A DNA stretch of 64,000 nt from Nocardia miyunensis NBRC 108239 (lineage in GTDB: Bacteria > Actinomycetota > Actinomycetes > Mycobacteriales > Mycobacteriaceae). The stretch lies in NCBI RefSeq assembly GCF_001613065.1, contig NZ_BDBQ01000057.1:1-64000 (forward strand), written 5' to 3'. The notes below the pieces were generated by a model, which was given only the letters and a program-made list of their open reading frames with translations, was not told the DNA's origin and ran no database searches. The position numbers and the translations under genes are program-made. Shown piece after piece: positions 39,947-47,947 of this stretch; position 1 is the stretch's first letter, and each line of letters begins with the position of its first letter.

Positions 39947-41025
39947 AGCCCCTCCAGATCGCTCTTGCGGATACAGCAGTGCACACCCTTGACGATGTCG
40001 ACGACCTGGGAGATGCGGAAATCCGCGGTCGCGGACAGGTAGGCCAGCGCGATCGGAGCCGGAATCCGGTGCCGCGCACCGAGATACGCGATCGCGTTGC
40101 GCGTCGCCTGCGCGACCGCCGCATCCAGGTCGTGGTCCAGGCCGATCAGCAGATGGTCCTCCCGGGTCTCGGCGAAGGGCATCGCGAGGACCTCGGCGAG
40201 GCGGCGCATCTCCGGATCGGTGTGCAGGCGCAACCGGAGCGTGGCCCGCAGCGGCGCCTCGAACGCGGTCAGCGCCACCTCGCCGTCGCCCATCGCGAAA
40301 TGCGGATCGCCGGCGTAGAACATCGCGCCGGGCACCTGGACCGGCAGATACAGGCGCGCGCCGACCCCGAGCATGCGGATGTCGAGATTCCCGCCGTGCG
40401 GGCCCGGCGGCACCGAATGCACCGGCTCCTCGGTCGCGGCGGCCACGCCCATGATGCCCAGGAACGGATTGAGCGGGAAGCGCAGCGAGCGTCCGTCGCC
40501 GACCGGGATGACACCGCGTCCGGCCGCGTCGACGGTGGCGATCGTGCAGACCGGCGGCACCGGGTCACCCGGTGGATGGCCCGCCGGCGGGGCCGGATAC
40601 TCGCCCGGCAGCGCACCCTTGCCGTGCCGGTTGCTGATCGCCCCGTAGCCGGTGCGGCGACGCAGTTCGAGCACCTCGACCTCGAGCACGTCACCGGGAC
40701 GCGCTCCGGTGACCGCGATCGGCCCGGTGAGCACATGCGGTCCCTGGACGCTCGGATCGTGACTGCCCGATGCCGCGACAAGTGCTGTGTCGGAAAGGAT
40801 TTCGCTGATCCCAGCGGGAGCGAAGAACGCCGCCGGATCGCGGCCCTGATCTTCGAGGATGCCCTCGTGACTGATCGTGTCCAGGCATACGGCGGCGCCC
40901 GAGCCGACGGTCAGCACCGGCTCGCTCGCCGCGTTGGGCAGCAGGCCCCAGGAGATCCGGGCCGGATCCGCCGGGAGGTACACCTCGCCCGAGAGCGGGC
41001 CGGAATGGGGCTGCAGCAGGGTCAT
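39943..41025 (-). CDS. Acetamidase/formamidase family protein
   Basis: A 360-residue enzyme of the acetamidase/formamidase family, which hydrolyses short amides to ammonia and the acid. Recognisable segments are GPIAVTGARPGDVLEVEVLEL, PHGGNLDIRMLGVGARLYLPV, GAMFYAGDPHFAMGDGEV, and the C-terminal ALAYLSATADFRISQVVD. The ATG at 41025 is preferred because AAGGA lies six bases upstream; the longer ATG at 41070 lacks one. It heads the operon with the amidase gene. A promoter is proposed at 41174-41146 on the same strand. It faces away from the amidohydrolase gene. Confidence 0.88.
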   Translation of the reverse strand: MTLLQPHSGPLSGEVYLPADPARISWGLLPNAASEPVLTVGSGAAVCLDTISHEGILEDQGRDPAAFFAPAGISEILSDTALVAASGSHDPSVQGPHVLTGPIAVTGARPGDVLEVEVLELRRRTGYGAISNRHGKGALPGEYPAPPAGHPPGDPVPPVCTIATVDAAGRGVIPVGDGRSLRFPLNPFLGIMGVAAATEEPVHSVPPGPHGGNLDIRMLGVGARLYLPVQVPGAMFYAGDPHFAMGDGEVALTAFEAPLRATLRLRLHTDPEMRRLAEVLAMPFAETREDHLLIGLDHDLDAAVAQATRNAIAYLGARHRIPAPIALAYLSATADFRISQVVDIVKGVHCCIRKSDLEGL

Positions 41026-41346
41026 CGACCATCCTTCGAGTGCGACGGGAATGGTTCCGTATACAACCATCGTGCGAGGCGCGCCGCCAGGGCATCGCGC
41101 GAACCTGTGGGAAATGCCACGGGACGCCTGAATAGCGGAAATCGGACGTTAGCTGATGTGTTGCTATTTGTCGAAAAAGTCTCGCTGCCTTGATAACTCG
41201 CCAGTTGGGGACTGTGTTTGGCAGGTTTGGGCAAATGCTCAGCGTGTCCTGCGAGGATTTGGTAACGCCCCGGAAAGATTTCCTGCGAGCAGGCGCAACA
41301 CGGCATTCCTATACAGATCGTGCCCCTGCTCTTCCTGGAGGTACTC
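41026..41346. other. Divergent intergenic region of 321 bases
   Basis: No gene is present. It holds the proposed formamidase promoter, and on the other side a TATACA box (41310-41315) about 30 bases before the amidohydrolase ATG. TCCTGCGAG occurs twice (41247-41255 and 41281-41289), the second as part of the inverted repeat CCTGC-GA-GCAGG. Confidence 0.5.
41146..41174 (-). promoter_or_regulatory. Probable promoter of the formamidase-amidase operon
   Basis: On the minus strand: -35 TCGACA (41174-41169), a 17-base spacer, and -10 TAACGT (41151-41146). Transcription would start near 41139, about 115 bases before the ATG at 41025. Confidence 0.45.
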
Positions 41347-42642
41347 ATGGCGGATCTGGTTCTCCGCAACGCCCGGATCTCCGATGACGCCGATCCGGTC
41401 GATATCGCCGTCGCGGCCGGATGCATCACCGAAATCGCTGCGGCACTACCGGTTTCGGGTATCGACGAAATCGAATGCGATGGCCGCGTGGTCATCCCGG
41501 GCCTCGTCGAGGCCCATGTGCACGTGGACAAGGCGATGCTCGATCGCGAACGCCCGAACCCCGACGGCACCCTGGGCGGTGCGATCGCGGTAACCGGCGA
41601 ACTCAAGCGCGGTTTCACCGCCGAATCGGTCCGGGCCCGCGCCCGGCAGGTGCTGGATCTGGCAATCCTCAACGGCACCACCATGATTCGAGCCCACCCG
41701 GACGTCGATCCGATCGTCGGACTGCTCGGCGTGCAGGTCCTGCTCGAGCTGCGCGAGGAATACCGCGACCGGCTCGACCTGCAGATCGTCGCGTTCCCGC
41801 AGGAGGGCATTCTGAAAGCCCCGGGCACCCTGGAGCTGCTGCGCGAGGCATTGCGTCTGGGCGCGGACGTCATCGGCGGCTGTTCCTACAACGAGGCCGA
41901 TCTGGCCGGCTGTCACCGGCACATCGATCTGGTCTTCGAGCTGGCCACCGAATTCGGCGTCCCGGTCGACATCCACGCCGATTTCGCGGACGACGCGACC
42001 GATCCGCGCTTCGCCCTGGCCGACCGGATCGCCGAGGTCACCGCCGCAACCGGGATGAGCGGGCGGGTCACCCTCGGGCATGTGACCTCCCTGGCGGGAC
42101 GGCCCGTCGCCGAACGCCGGGCCACGATGCGACGGCTGGCCGCCGCTGGCGTGGCCGTGGTGCCGCTGCCCGCGACGGATATGCACCTGGGCGGCCGCGC
42201 CGATCCGGTGGCCGTGCGACGCGGCGTCGCGCCGGTCCGTGAGCTGTGGGAGGCCGGGGTGCAGGCCGCGGTGTCCTCCAACAATGTGCGAAATGCGTTC
42301 ACCCCCTACGGGAATGCCGATCTGCTCGATATCGGCCTGTTCCTCGCGCAGACCGGTCATCTCTCGGGTGAGCGGGATCTCGCGCGGGTGCTGACCATGC
42401 TCACCGACGCTCCGGCGCGGATCGTCGGGATCGCCGACCGCTACGGGCTTCGTCCGGGAGCCGCGGCCGATCTGGTGGTGCTGTCCACCCACCGGGTCGC
42501 CGACGTGCTGCTGGACCGGCCGGACCGCTGCTACGTCCTCAAGCGCGGCCGAGTGGTGGCCCGCACCACTCGAACACGAGAACTGCTGCACATCGACACT
42601 TCCCAGCCTCCTGCCGAAATCGGAGTCCTGTCCCATGCGTGA
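41347..42642 (+). CDS. Amidohydrolase, cytosine deaminase-like
   Basis: A 431-residue metal-dependent amidohydrolase. Motifs include the N-terminal beta-sandwich start LVLRNARI, the first metal motif EAHVHVDKAM (His57, His59), HADFADD, LGHVTSL, and SSNNVRNAFTPYG near the last metal ligand. The layout matches cytosine deaminase and related N-isopropylammelide-type enzymes that open or deaminate cyclic amides and pyrimidines. TGGAGG stands just upstream of ATG 41347; the earlier start at 41320 lacks a ribosome site. It overlaps the DUF1097 gene by eight bases, suggesting an uptake-and-degradation pair. Confidence 0.88.
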   Translation: MADLVLRNARISDDADPVDIAVAAGCITEIAAALPVSGIDEIECDGRVVIPGLVEAHVHVDKAMLDRERPNPDGTLGGAIAVTGELKRGFTAESVRARARQVLDLAILNGTTMIRAHPDVDPIVGLLGVQVLLELREEYRDRLDLQIVAFPQEGILKAPGTLELLREALRLGADVIGGCSYNEADLAGCHRHIDLVFELATEFGVPVDIHADFADDATDPRFALADRIAEVTAATGMSGRVTLGHVTSLAGRPVAERRATMRRLAAAGVAVVPLPATDMHLGGRADPVAVRRGVAPVRELWEAGVQAAVSSNNVRNAFTPYGNADLLDIGLFLAQTGHLSGERDLARVLTMLTDAPARIVGIADRYGLRPGAAADLVVLSTHRVADVLLDRPDRCYVLKRGRVVARTTRTRELLHIDTSQPPAEIGVLSHA

Positions 42643-43177
42643 ACTCGTTCCCCACGAAGTAGTCGCCTCCGTTCTCGCCGGGCTGACCGCCTTCATCGGC
42701 GGCACCGCGTTGAATCTGCCGCCCTGGGCCATCTTCATCGGCTGGGCCGGTACCTTCCTGGCCGGTGGCCCGTCCCTGGCGGTCGCCCGCAAACTCTGGG
42801 CCGCGATGCCCGCCGGGTCGACCTTCGCCATGGTGATCGTGCTGATCGACCAGCACATCGGTACCGCCTTCGGACAGTCCCGGCTGGCGCAGGACGCCGT
42901 GCTGGCCCTGATCATCCTGGTGGTCAACACCGCCCTGATGTACACCGGCCGGATCGGCTACTTCTCGCTGATCCCGGGCATGTTCTTCGGCTTCGCCTCG
43001 TACTTCGCCACCTATTTCGGCGGATTCGGCTTCCACGCGGGCAACGTGTTCGCCGCATGGGTATCGGTGGTCGTGATGAACGCCCTCGGCCCGGTCTTCG
43101 CGTATCTCTCACGCAGACTTGCCTTCCCGCGTCCGGCGGCCGCACCGGCACCTGCCGCGGTACCCGAGGCAGCCTGA
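42635..43177 (+). CDS. DUF1097 membrane protein
   Basis: A 180-residue membrane protein with five or six hydrophobic helices (LAGLTAFIGGTALNL, WAIFIGWAGTFLAGG, LIILVVNTALMYTG, FAAWVSVVVMNALGPVFAYLSR). The pattern resembles the DUF1097 family, whose members are unassigned but sometimes sit near nitrogen-compound transporters. It ends in an Ala/Pro-rich cytoplasmic tail. Its ATG lies inside the amidohydrolase gene end. A role as permease or channel for the amidohydrolase substrate is inferred only from that coupling. Confidence 0.75.
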   Translation: MRELVPHEVVASVLAGLTAFIGGTALNLPPWAIFIGWAGTFLAGGPSLAVARKLWAAMPAGSTFAMVIVLIDQHIGTAFGQSRLAQDAVLALIILVVNTALMYTGRIGYFSLIPGMFFGFASYFATYFGGFGFHAGNVFAAWVSVVVMNALGPVFAYLSRRLAFPRPAAAPAPAAVPEAA

Positions 43178-43203
43178 GTAATGAGAATTCCGATCACTGT
43201 AAA

Positions 43204-43217
43204 TTGTTGTGCAACAA
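43204..43217. promoter_or_regulatory. Inverted repeat TTGTTG-TG-CAACAA
   Basis: Six-base arms separated by TG, embedded in an AT-rich patch 27 bases after the DUF1097 stop. The form is that of a regulator-binding site, but it lies between convergent genes with no start codon nearby, so its use is unclear. Confidence 0.3.
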
Positions 43218-43383
43218 CAAGATACAAACACTTTCCGAGGCTGTCGGCGATGCGATATAGCCTGCTGTCGACCGCGGCGGTATGTGGTCGGCACGGTGAT
43301 CGCCCCGACCCGAGTGACACATCGTGAACCGGCTCGAGTTGCTCGTGACCGTGTCACCGATCGGATGGTGCCGATCGTCGATC

Positions 43384-43430
43384 AGCGGAGTTCGGCCGCC
43401 GTCGTGAGGGGACTGCGGCCGAACTCCGCT
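43384..43430. terminator. Perfect 16-bp hairpin, possible bidirectional terminator
   Basis: Arms AGCGGAGTTCGGCCGC (43384-43399) and its exact complement (43415-43430) flank a 15-base loop. It lies between the convergent DUF1097 and EamA genes, where it could stop transcription from either side. It is 206 bases past one stop and 154 past the other. Confidence 0.6.
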
Positions 43431-43584
43431 CGACGGTCGGTCGCGGTCGGTCGCCATCGTCGCAGGCATCGCGAACCATGAGCTGCCGGTTCCGGTGGAC
43501 GCGGCGACCGGATTCGTTCTCGACTCCACCGGACCGGACGAACTACCCGCCACCGCTCCGGCCGCCCGGGGGGGTACAGAGCTG

Positions 43585-44481
43585 CTATCGCCGGTTGCTC
43601 ACCCCCAGCGCGACGATCAGTAGCGCCGCACCGCACCACCCGGAAACCGAAAGATGTTCGCCTAGGACGAATACCGACAGCAGGGCGGCGGTGAGTGGTT
43701 CCAGGAGCGCTGCGATCGCCGCGAAAATCGGTGCGGCTGTGCGCAGTCCGCGGAAGTACGCGGTGTAGGCGACGGCGGTGGGCACGCTGCCCAGATAGGC
43801 GGCCGTGGCCAGGGTCGCCGGCCGCAGGGGCAGGGTCATGCCGCCGGTCAGGGCGATCGGTGTGAGCAGCAGACCGCCGGTGAGCATCCCGAAGGCGGTG
43901 GTGCGCAGGGGGTCGAGGCCCTCGATCTGCCGGGTGGTGAGCAGGGTGAGGGTTGCGAATCCCGCGGCGGCCAGCAGGGCGAAGCAGATGCCCGCGACGA
44001 GCCGCCATCCGGTCCGCACGCCGTCCGGCGACCAGGTGAGCAGAATCAGTCCGGTGACCGCCGCGGCGATCGCGGTGAGCGTCGCGGTATCGGGTCGGCG
44101 CCGGGTGCGCAGCATGGCGCCGAGCGCGACGAAGACGGGCAGCGTCCCGATCGTCGCCATCGTCGCAATGCTCACCGAAATATATTGCACTGCAAGGAAA
44201 TAGCTGCCCTGGAAAAATCCCAGCAGGCCGCCGGTGAGCAGTATCCGGCCGATCGCGGCCCGGGTGCGCGGCAGGCCGCGCAACCCGCCGGAGACGGCCA
44301 GCAGCGCGATCGCGAGACCGCCGCCGATGAGCAGCCGGTACGCAGCGACGGCCAGCGGTGACAGATGTGCCTCGCGGGCCAGGATCGAACCGGACAAACC
44401 TCCTGTGCCCCAGAGGATTCCGGCCGTGATGAGAGTCAGTGCGGATCGGTCGCGCGCGGGCGCGACGACGTCGACGGACAT
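43585..44481 (-). CDS. EamA/DMT-family transporter
   Basis: A 298-residue membrane protein with ten predicted helices in two EamA repeats (first from about residue 15, second from about 155). Typical segments are GILWGTGGLSGSILAREAHLSPLAVAAYRL at the start of repeat one and YLGSVPTAVAYTAYFRGLR in repeat two. Members export amino acids, purines or other metabolites. It stands alone on its strand; a CAGGAG ribosome site is eleven bases upstream of the ATG. Substrate unknown. Confidence 0.9.
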   Translation of the reverse strand: MSVDVVAPARDRSALTLITAGILWGTGGLSGSILAREAHLSPLAVAAYRLLIGGGLAIALLAVSGGLRGLPRTRAAIGRILLTGGLLGFFQGSYFLAVQYISVSIATMATIGTLPVFVALGAMLRTRRRPDTATLTAIAAAVTGLILLTWSPDGVRTGWRLVAGICFALLAAAGFATLTLLTTRQIEGLDPLRTTAFGMLTGGLLLTPIALTGGMTLPLRPATLATAAYLGSVPTAVAYTAYFRGLRTAAPIFAAIAALLEPLTAALLSVFVLGEHLSVSGWCGAALLIVALGVSNRR

Positions 44482-44722
44482 GGGTGTTGGTACTCCTGCG
44501 TCGAAGAGGAAGGAAAGGACGACGACGCGAGGCAGTTACCCACGATGTTCGCACCGGGAGACGGGTACCCGAACGCTGGCCGAGCGGCTGACGCCACCCT
44601 GCCCGTGAAACCACCTCGCTCAGGAGGCGGGCGGCGGAGTGACAGTGAAGATTCGGTGCATGCGGGACATCGTAGCGGGCTCGCCTCGTTCGGCGCCCGG
44701 CAGTTCGTCCGGAAATTCGGCT

Positions 44723-44738
44723 GTGTCCAATTGGACAC
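44723..44738. promoter_or_regulatory. Perfect 16-bp palindrome GTGTCCAATTGGACAC
   Basis: A perfect palindrome 86 bases upstream of the parA start codon. Its position fits either an operator or a centromere-like partition site recognised by the partner protein of the ParA cassette. Confidence 0.55.
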
Positions 44739-44763
44739 GCCGCGCCCATCGAACGGTTCCGGG

Positions 44764-44779
44764 CTTACACCCGTGTAAG
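44764..44779. promoter_or_regulatory. Inverted repeat CTTACAC-CC-GTGTAAG
   Basis: Seven-base arms with a two-base spacer. Its centre is 41 bases, close to four DNA turns, from the centre of the preceding palindrome, so both would face the same side of the helix. It lies about 45 bases upstream of the parA ATG, near where promoter elements would be. Confidence 0.5.
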
Positions 44780-44824
44780 ACTGGCCATCGCACAGTTTTA
44801 CTCCTTACTACGGGAGGACCGTCC

Positions 44825-45550
44825 ATGACGAATTCTGTTGCATCACTGGATCTGCCCCGTCCCCTGGTGATCACACTCGGGAATCTCAAAGGCGGGGTGG
44901 GGAAGACCACCTCCGCGTTCTTTCTCGCTTCCTATTTCGCCCAGATGCACGAGTTGCGCGTACTCGTGATCGATGCCGATCCGCTCAGCCAGACCGGATA
45001 TTCCTGGCATCGCAGGCTGGTTCGGGCGGAGGTGGACATCCCGTTCACGCTGATCGCATTTCCATCCAGACACGTCGGCGATTGCATCGCCGACAATGCC
45101 GCCGATTACGACGTCGTGATCGTGGACGCCGGAGGTGAATCGGCGGATATCTTCAAGGCGGCTATTCCCTCGACCGATGAGCTCGTCCTGCTGACGAGCG
45201 TGAGTCCCTCGGAGGTGAAACGAGTGCCGAGCACCTATCGGGCCGCCGAGGAGGCGGCCGCGGGCGCGGACCGCGAAATCCGGGTCCGGGTCCTGATGAC
45301 AAAAGTTCCGGTGACGATGAAGAACGGTGTCAACATATCCACCGAATACCGCACGCAGCGGGCGTATCTGGAGGACGCCGATTACGAGGTGTTCGCTTCG
45401 TGCGTCAGCGCCTGGAAATGGTACCGCGAAGCCGCCGATGGGGAAGTCGGCGAAGGCGCGGAGAACCCGCTGCAGGATCTCGGAGAATATCGGCAGGTGG
45501 GCGATGAACTCGTCGAGCCCTACCGGGCCACGTTGGAGGTGTCGGCCTGA
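44825..45550 (+). CDS. ParA-family ATPase
   Basis: A 241-residue partition-type ATPase. The deviant Walker A motif KGGVGKTT is at residues 22-29 with the signature lysine. VLVIDADPLSQ is the A' motif and VVIVDAGGES the Walker B-like motif. It lacks an N-terminal helix-turn-helix, as in small type Ib ParA proteins. Short ParA proteins of this kind move plasmids, integrative elements or protein cargo along DNA. ATG 44825 has GGGAGG eight bases upstream. It overlaps the next gene by TGATG. Not the main chromosomal ParA, which is usually next to gid and parB. Confidence 0.88.
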   Translation: MTNSVASLDLPRPLVITLGNLKGGVGKTTSAFFLASYFAQMHELRVLVIDADPLSQTGYSWHRRLVRAEVDIPFTLIAFPSRHVGDCIADNAADYDVVIVDAGGESADIFKAAIPSTDELVLLTSVSPSEVKRVPSTYRAAEEAAAGADREIRVRVLMTKVPVTMKNGVNISTEYRTQRAYLEDADYEVFASCVSAWKWYREAADGEVGEGAENPLQDLGEYRQVGDELVEPYRATLEVSA

Positions 45551-46398
45551 TGCCTCCGCAACGCAGAAAATCCATGATCGGCGGTGCGCACGCGTCCGCG
45601 GTCAATCCGCTGGCCGATTCGGCCGAACACACCCCGGCGGTGTCGCCGCTGCGCGATGCCGAGTGGGACCGTCCGGAGCAGGGCGGGCGTGCGCTGGCGG
45701 CGGTGCAATCCGGTGAACCGCGACCGGCTCCGGCAGTGGACGTCCTCACCGTTCCGCTGCCCGAAGCCGGTGAGGGGCCGCTCAGTGACGGTGAACAGAC
45801 GCAGCTCGCGGCGTGTGAATCCTCCATCGGCACGTTGCGCCTGGCGTTCTGGGCTGCCGGGCGGGCCCTGCAGATCGTGCGCGACGGTCGTTTGTACCGA
45901 AATTCCTACACGAGTTTCGACGACTACGTCGAACAGCGCTGGGATATGCAGCGCTCCTATGCGCACAAGCTGATTCGGGCCTGGCCGCTGGCCGCGAAAT
46001 TATATCCGGTGGCATCGGGCATAAACGAGGGCCAGATCCGGGAATTGCTGCCGGTGGCCGCCGAACACGGGGAGGATGCCGCGGTTACCGTCTATGCCAC
46101 TCTCGCGGCGGGTGATGTGAAGATCACCGCCGGTAAATTGCGCGAGGCGGTGGCGGTGCTGCCCGGTGAATTCGATCACGACCGGGTGGTGCAGCACCTG
46201 CAGGCGTGGCTGCGTGGTGAGGTGTCCGAGAATCCGGACGAGCAGCCCGTGAATCTGTTCAGTACGGTCGAAACCAGGCTGGCCGCACTGACCCGCCGCG
46301 TCGTCAAGGGGTCCGGCGGCGATCCGGCCGCGGCCCGCGAATTCGCCGCGAAATTGCGCGGACTGGCCGAACAGATCGAGCAGCAGATCAGCGCTTGA
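45550..46398 (+). CDS. Putative DNA-binding partner of ParA
   Basis: A 282-residue protein with a disordered N-terminal 80 residues, then a helical region. SFDDYVEQRWDMQRSYAHKLIRAWPLAAKLYP (residues about 120-151, in pieces) resembles a helix-turn-helix found in proteins of actinobacterial plasmids and integrative elements, where a W-D/G-M-RSYAH core is common. The C-terminus is helical (REFAAKLRGLAEQIEQQI). It has no ParB Box I/II motif, so it would be a non-canonical centromere binder, judged by its coupling to ParA (TGATG overlap) and the palindromes upstream. A strong terminator follows. Confidence 0.65.
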   Translation: MPPQRRKSMIGGAHASAVNPLADSAEHTPAVSPLRDAEWDRPEQGGRALAAVQSGEPRPAPAVDVLTVPLPEAGEGPLSDGEQTQLAACESSIGTLRLAFWAAGRALQIVRDGRLYRNSYTSFDDYVEQRWDMQRSYAHKLIRAWPLAAKLYPVASGINEGQIRELLPVAAEHGEDAAVTVYATLAAGDVKITAGKLREAVAVLPGEFDHDRVVQHLQAWLRGEVSENPDEQPVNLFSTVETRLAALTRRVVKGSGGDPAAAREFAAKLRGLAEQIEQQISA

Positions 46399-46409
46399 GC
46401 CGCTCCCGC

Positions 46410-46447
46410 AATGCCCCGCAGTGCCGAACAATGCACTGCGGGGCATT
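46410..46447 (+). terminator. Strong terminator of the ParA cassette
   Basis: Perfect 15-bp arms AATGCCCCGCAGTGC (46410-46424) and GCACTGCGGGGCATT (46433-46447) with an 8-base loop, 11 bases after the stop. The right arm is followed by TCTCTTGAT, a weak T-rich tract. The 238 bases after it are AT-richer than the surroundings and hold no gene. Confidence 0.85.
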
Positions 46448-46685
46448 CTCTTGATATCCGAAGTTTTTCGATTATTTATCGTCTCGTTATGGCAATTCGG
46501 TGTGGTTGGCATTGAAATTCCGCATTTGCCGGCGAATGATTGCGCCTCGGATCCGCTCGACCGTACGTATCCCGTGATGTTTTTCGAATCTATTTCGAGG
46601 AGCTCGACGGAGTCACCCGCGTCAAAGGGACGCGGCGTCGCACGGCCCCGATCGACCCTCGGTGACAGGATCGGAGGATCGCATC

Positions 46686-47939
46686 ATGAGTGCAGGAAAC
46701 GACGAGGTCCGATATACCCGGCTGCTGCGCCGGGTGCTCTGGTTCGCCCTGGGAGTCGGTATCGCCACCATCGGCATGATCGGGGCGACGATGCTGACCA
46801 CCGGTCAGGCGTCGGCTCGGACCATAAGTGTTCCCGGCATCGGTGTGGTCGATGTGCCGTATCAGATCTCGGCCCCGGCCTCCACACCCGCCCTCGCGAT
46901 CGTGCGTCCCGCCGTCGCGACCGTAGAGATTCCCCGAAGCGCGCAACCCGCCGTTGGGACTGTAGAGATTCCCCGAAGCGCGTGCCCTGCCGCTGCAGCC
47001 GTGCAGATTCCCCGGAGCGTGGACCCTGCCGTTGGGGCCGTAGAGATTCCCCGGAGCGTGCACCCGGCCGTTGGGGCCGTAGAGATTCCCCGAAGCGCAT
47101 ACCTCGCCGTTGGGGCCGTAGAGATTCCTCGAAGCGCACACCCCGCCGTTGCGGCTGTGCAGATTCCCGCAATAGTGCATTCCGCTGTCGCGCCCGCGCC
47201 GGGAACCCCGGCCGACATGCCCGAGCCCACGCTGATCCCCGAAATCGTGCGCTCCGCGATCGCGTCGGCGCTGTTCCCGCAAACCGTGCACGCCGGTCCC
47301 GCGCCTGCCCTGCATCCTGAGACCGCGGGCTCCGCACCCGGATTCAGCACGGGGCACGCTGTCATCCCGATCGGCCCTGCGCCCGCACCCGGCCACGCGT
47401 TCACATTCGGACCCGGGGCGGCCACGGCTCCCGCTCCGGAATCCGGCGCCGCGCGACCGGGTGGGTCGATTCTGCGGTCCGTCCTCGACATCCCGTCCGT
47501 GCGGCAACTGCTGTCCACACCGCCGTTCCGCGCACTGTCTCTCCCCGGGGTCGTACCGCAGCCGTCGCCGCAGGCTTCGCTCACACCGCGCGAGACCACC
47601 GGAGAGCGTGCCCTCCATGCCGCCCGCTCGAAACTGGGAGCCTCCTACCGATACGGGTCGGCAGGTCCCGATGCCTTCGACTGCTCCGGGTTGGTGCAGT
47701 GGTCGTACCGCCAGGCCGGTGTCGCGGTGCCGCGCACCAGCTACGACCAGCTCGACTCCGGAACCCCCGTCTCGCTGAACCAATTGCAGCCCGGCGATCT
47801 GGTGTCCTTCTACGGTGGCGAGCATTCGGGGATCTACGAGGGCAACGGACGGGTCATCCACGCCTCGACCGAGCGCACCGGGGTGATCGAATCCGCCCTC
47901 TCACAGATGCCCGTCGCCGGGGCACGTCGATTCCGATGA
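46686..47939 (+). CDS. NlpC/P60 cell-wall peptidase with an internal repeat region
   Basis: A 417-residue protein. A membrane helix or signal anchor occupies about residues 17-42 (RRVLWFALGVGIATIGMIGATML). Residues 75-165 are seven tandem 13-residue units of the form PAVGAVEIPRSxH. Pro/Ala-rich sequence follows up to about 300, and the C-terminal 110 residues are the NlpC/P60 domain with Cys333 in FDCSGLVQWSYRQAG and His380 in GEHSGIYEGNG. Such enzymes cut peptidoglycan stem peptides between D-Glu and the diamino acid. ATG 46686 is preferred because GGAGGATC precedes it. The repeat region probably spans or binds the wall. Confidence 0.85.
   Translation: MSAGNDEVRYTRLLRRVLWFALGVGIATIGMIGATMLTTGQASARTISVPGIGVVDVPYQISAPASTPALAIVRPAVATVEIPRSAQPAVGTVEIPRSACPAAAAVQIPRSVDPAVGAVEIPRSVHPAVGAVEIPRSAYLAVGAVEIPRSAHPAVAAVQIPAIVHSAVAPAPGTPADMPEPTLIPEIVRSAIASALFPQTVHAGPAPALHPETAGSAPGFSTGHAVIPIGPAPAPGHAFTFGPGAATAPAPESGAARPGGSILRSVLDIPSVRQLLSTPPFRALSLPGVVPQPSPQASLTPRETTGERALHAARSKLGASYRYGSAGPDAFDCSGLVQWSYRQAGVAVPRTSYDQLDSGTPVSLNQLQPGDLVSFYGGEHSGIYEGNGRVIHASTERTGVIESALSQMPVAGARRFR
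46908..47180 (+). repeat. Seven 39-base tandem repeats in the NlpC/P60 gene
   Basis: The unit encodes 13 residues of the pattern PAVGxVEIPRSxx; copies 4, 5 and 6 are nearly identical in DNA (core GTTGGGGCCGTAGAGATTCC). The first and last units are more diverged. The unit length is divisible by three, so copy gain or loss keeps the frame. Confidence 0.85.
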
Positions 47940-47947
47940 ATCGGCGA

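Larger units (their letters stand above)
43178..43584. other. Intergenic stretch of 407 bases between convergent genes
   Basis: No gene is supported. It contains an operator-like inverted repeat at 43204-43217, a long perfect hairpin at 43384-43430, and a tandem GGTCGGTCGC doublet at about 43436-43455. Confidence 0.55.
44482..44824. other. Intergenic region of 343 bases upstream of parA
   Basis: No gene is supported; the in-frame upstream extension of parA has no conserved sequence. The region carries two palindromes (44723-44738 and 44764-44779) listed separately. Confidence 0.55.

Noticed and set aside
43436..43455. Tandem GGTCGGTCGC doublet
   Set aside because: Two copies of a low-complexity GC-rich decamer are expected by chance in this genome.
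44639..44824. 62-codon N-terminal extension of ParA
   Set aside because: It crosses both palindromes, is not ParA-like, and ATG 44825 has a strong ribosome site.
46590..47861. 423-codon open frame on the minus strand with GNLYGPNGR-like repeats
   Set aside because: It is the antisense of the 39-base repeat array and the NlpC/P60 gene. Its repeats are a by-product of the coding repeats, and the plus-strand frame has a signal anchor and a catalytic domain.
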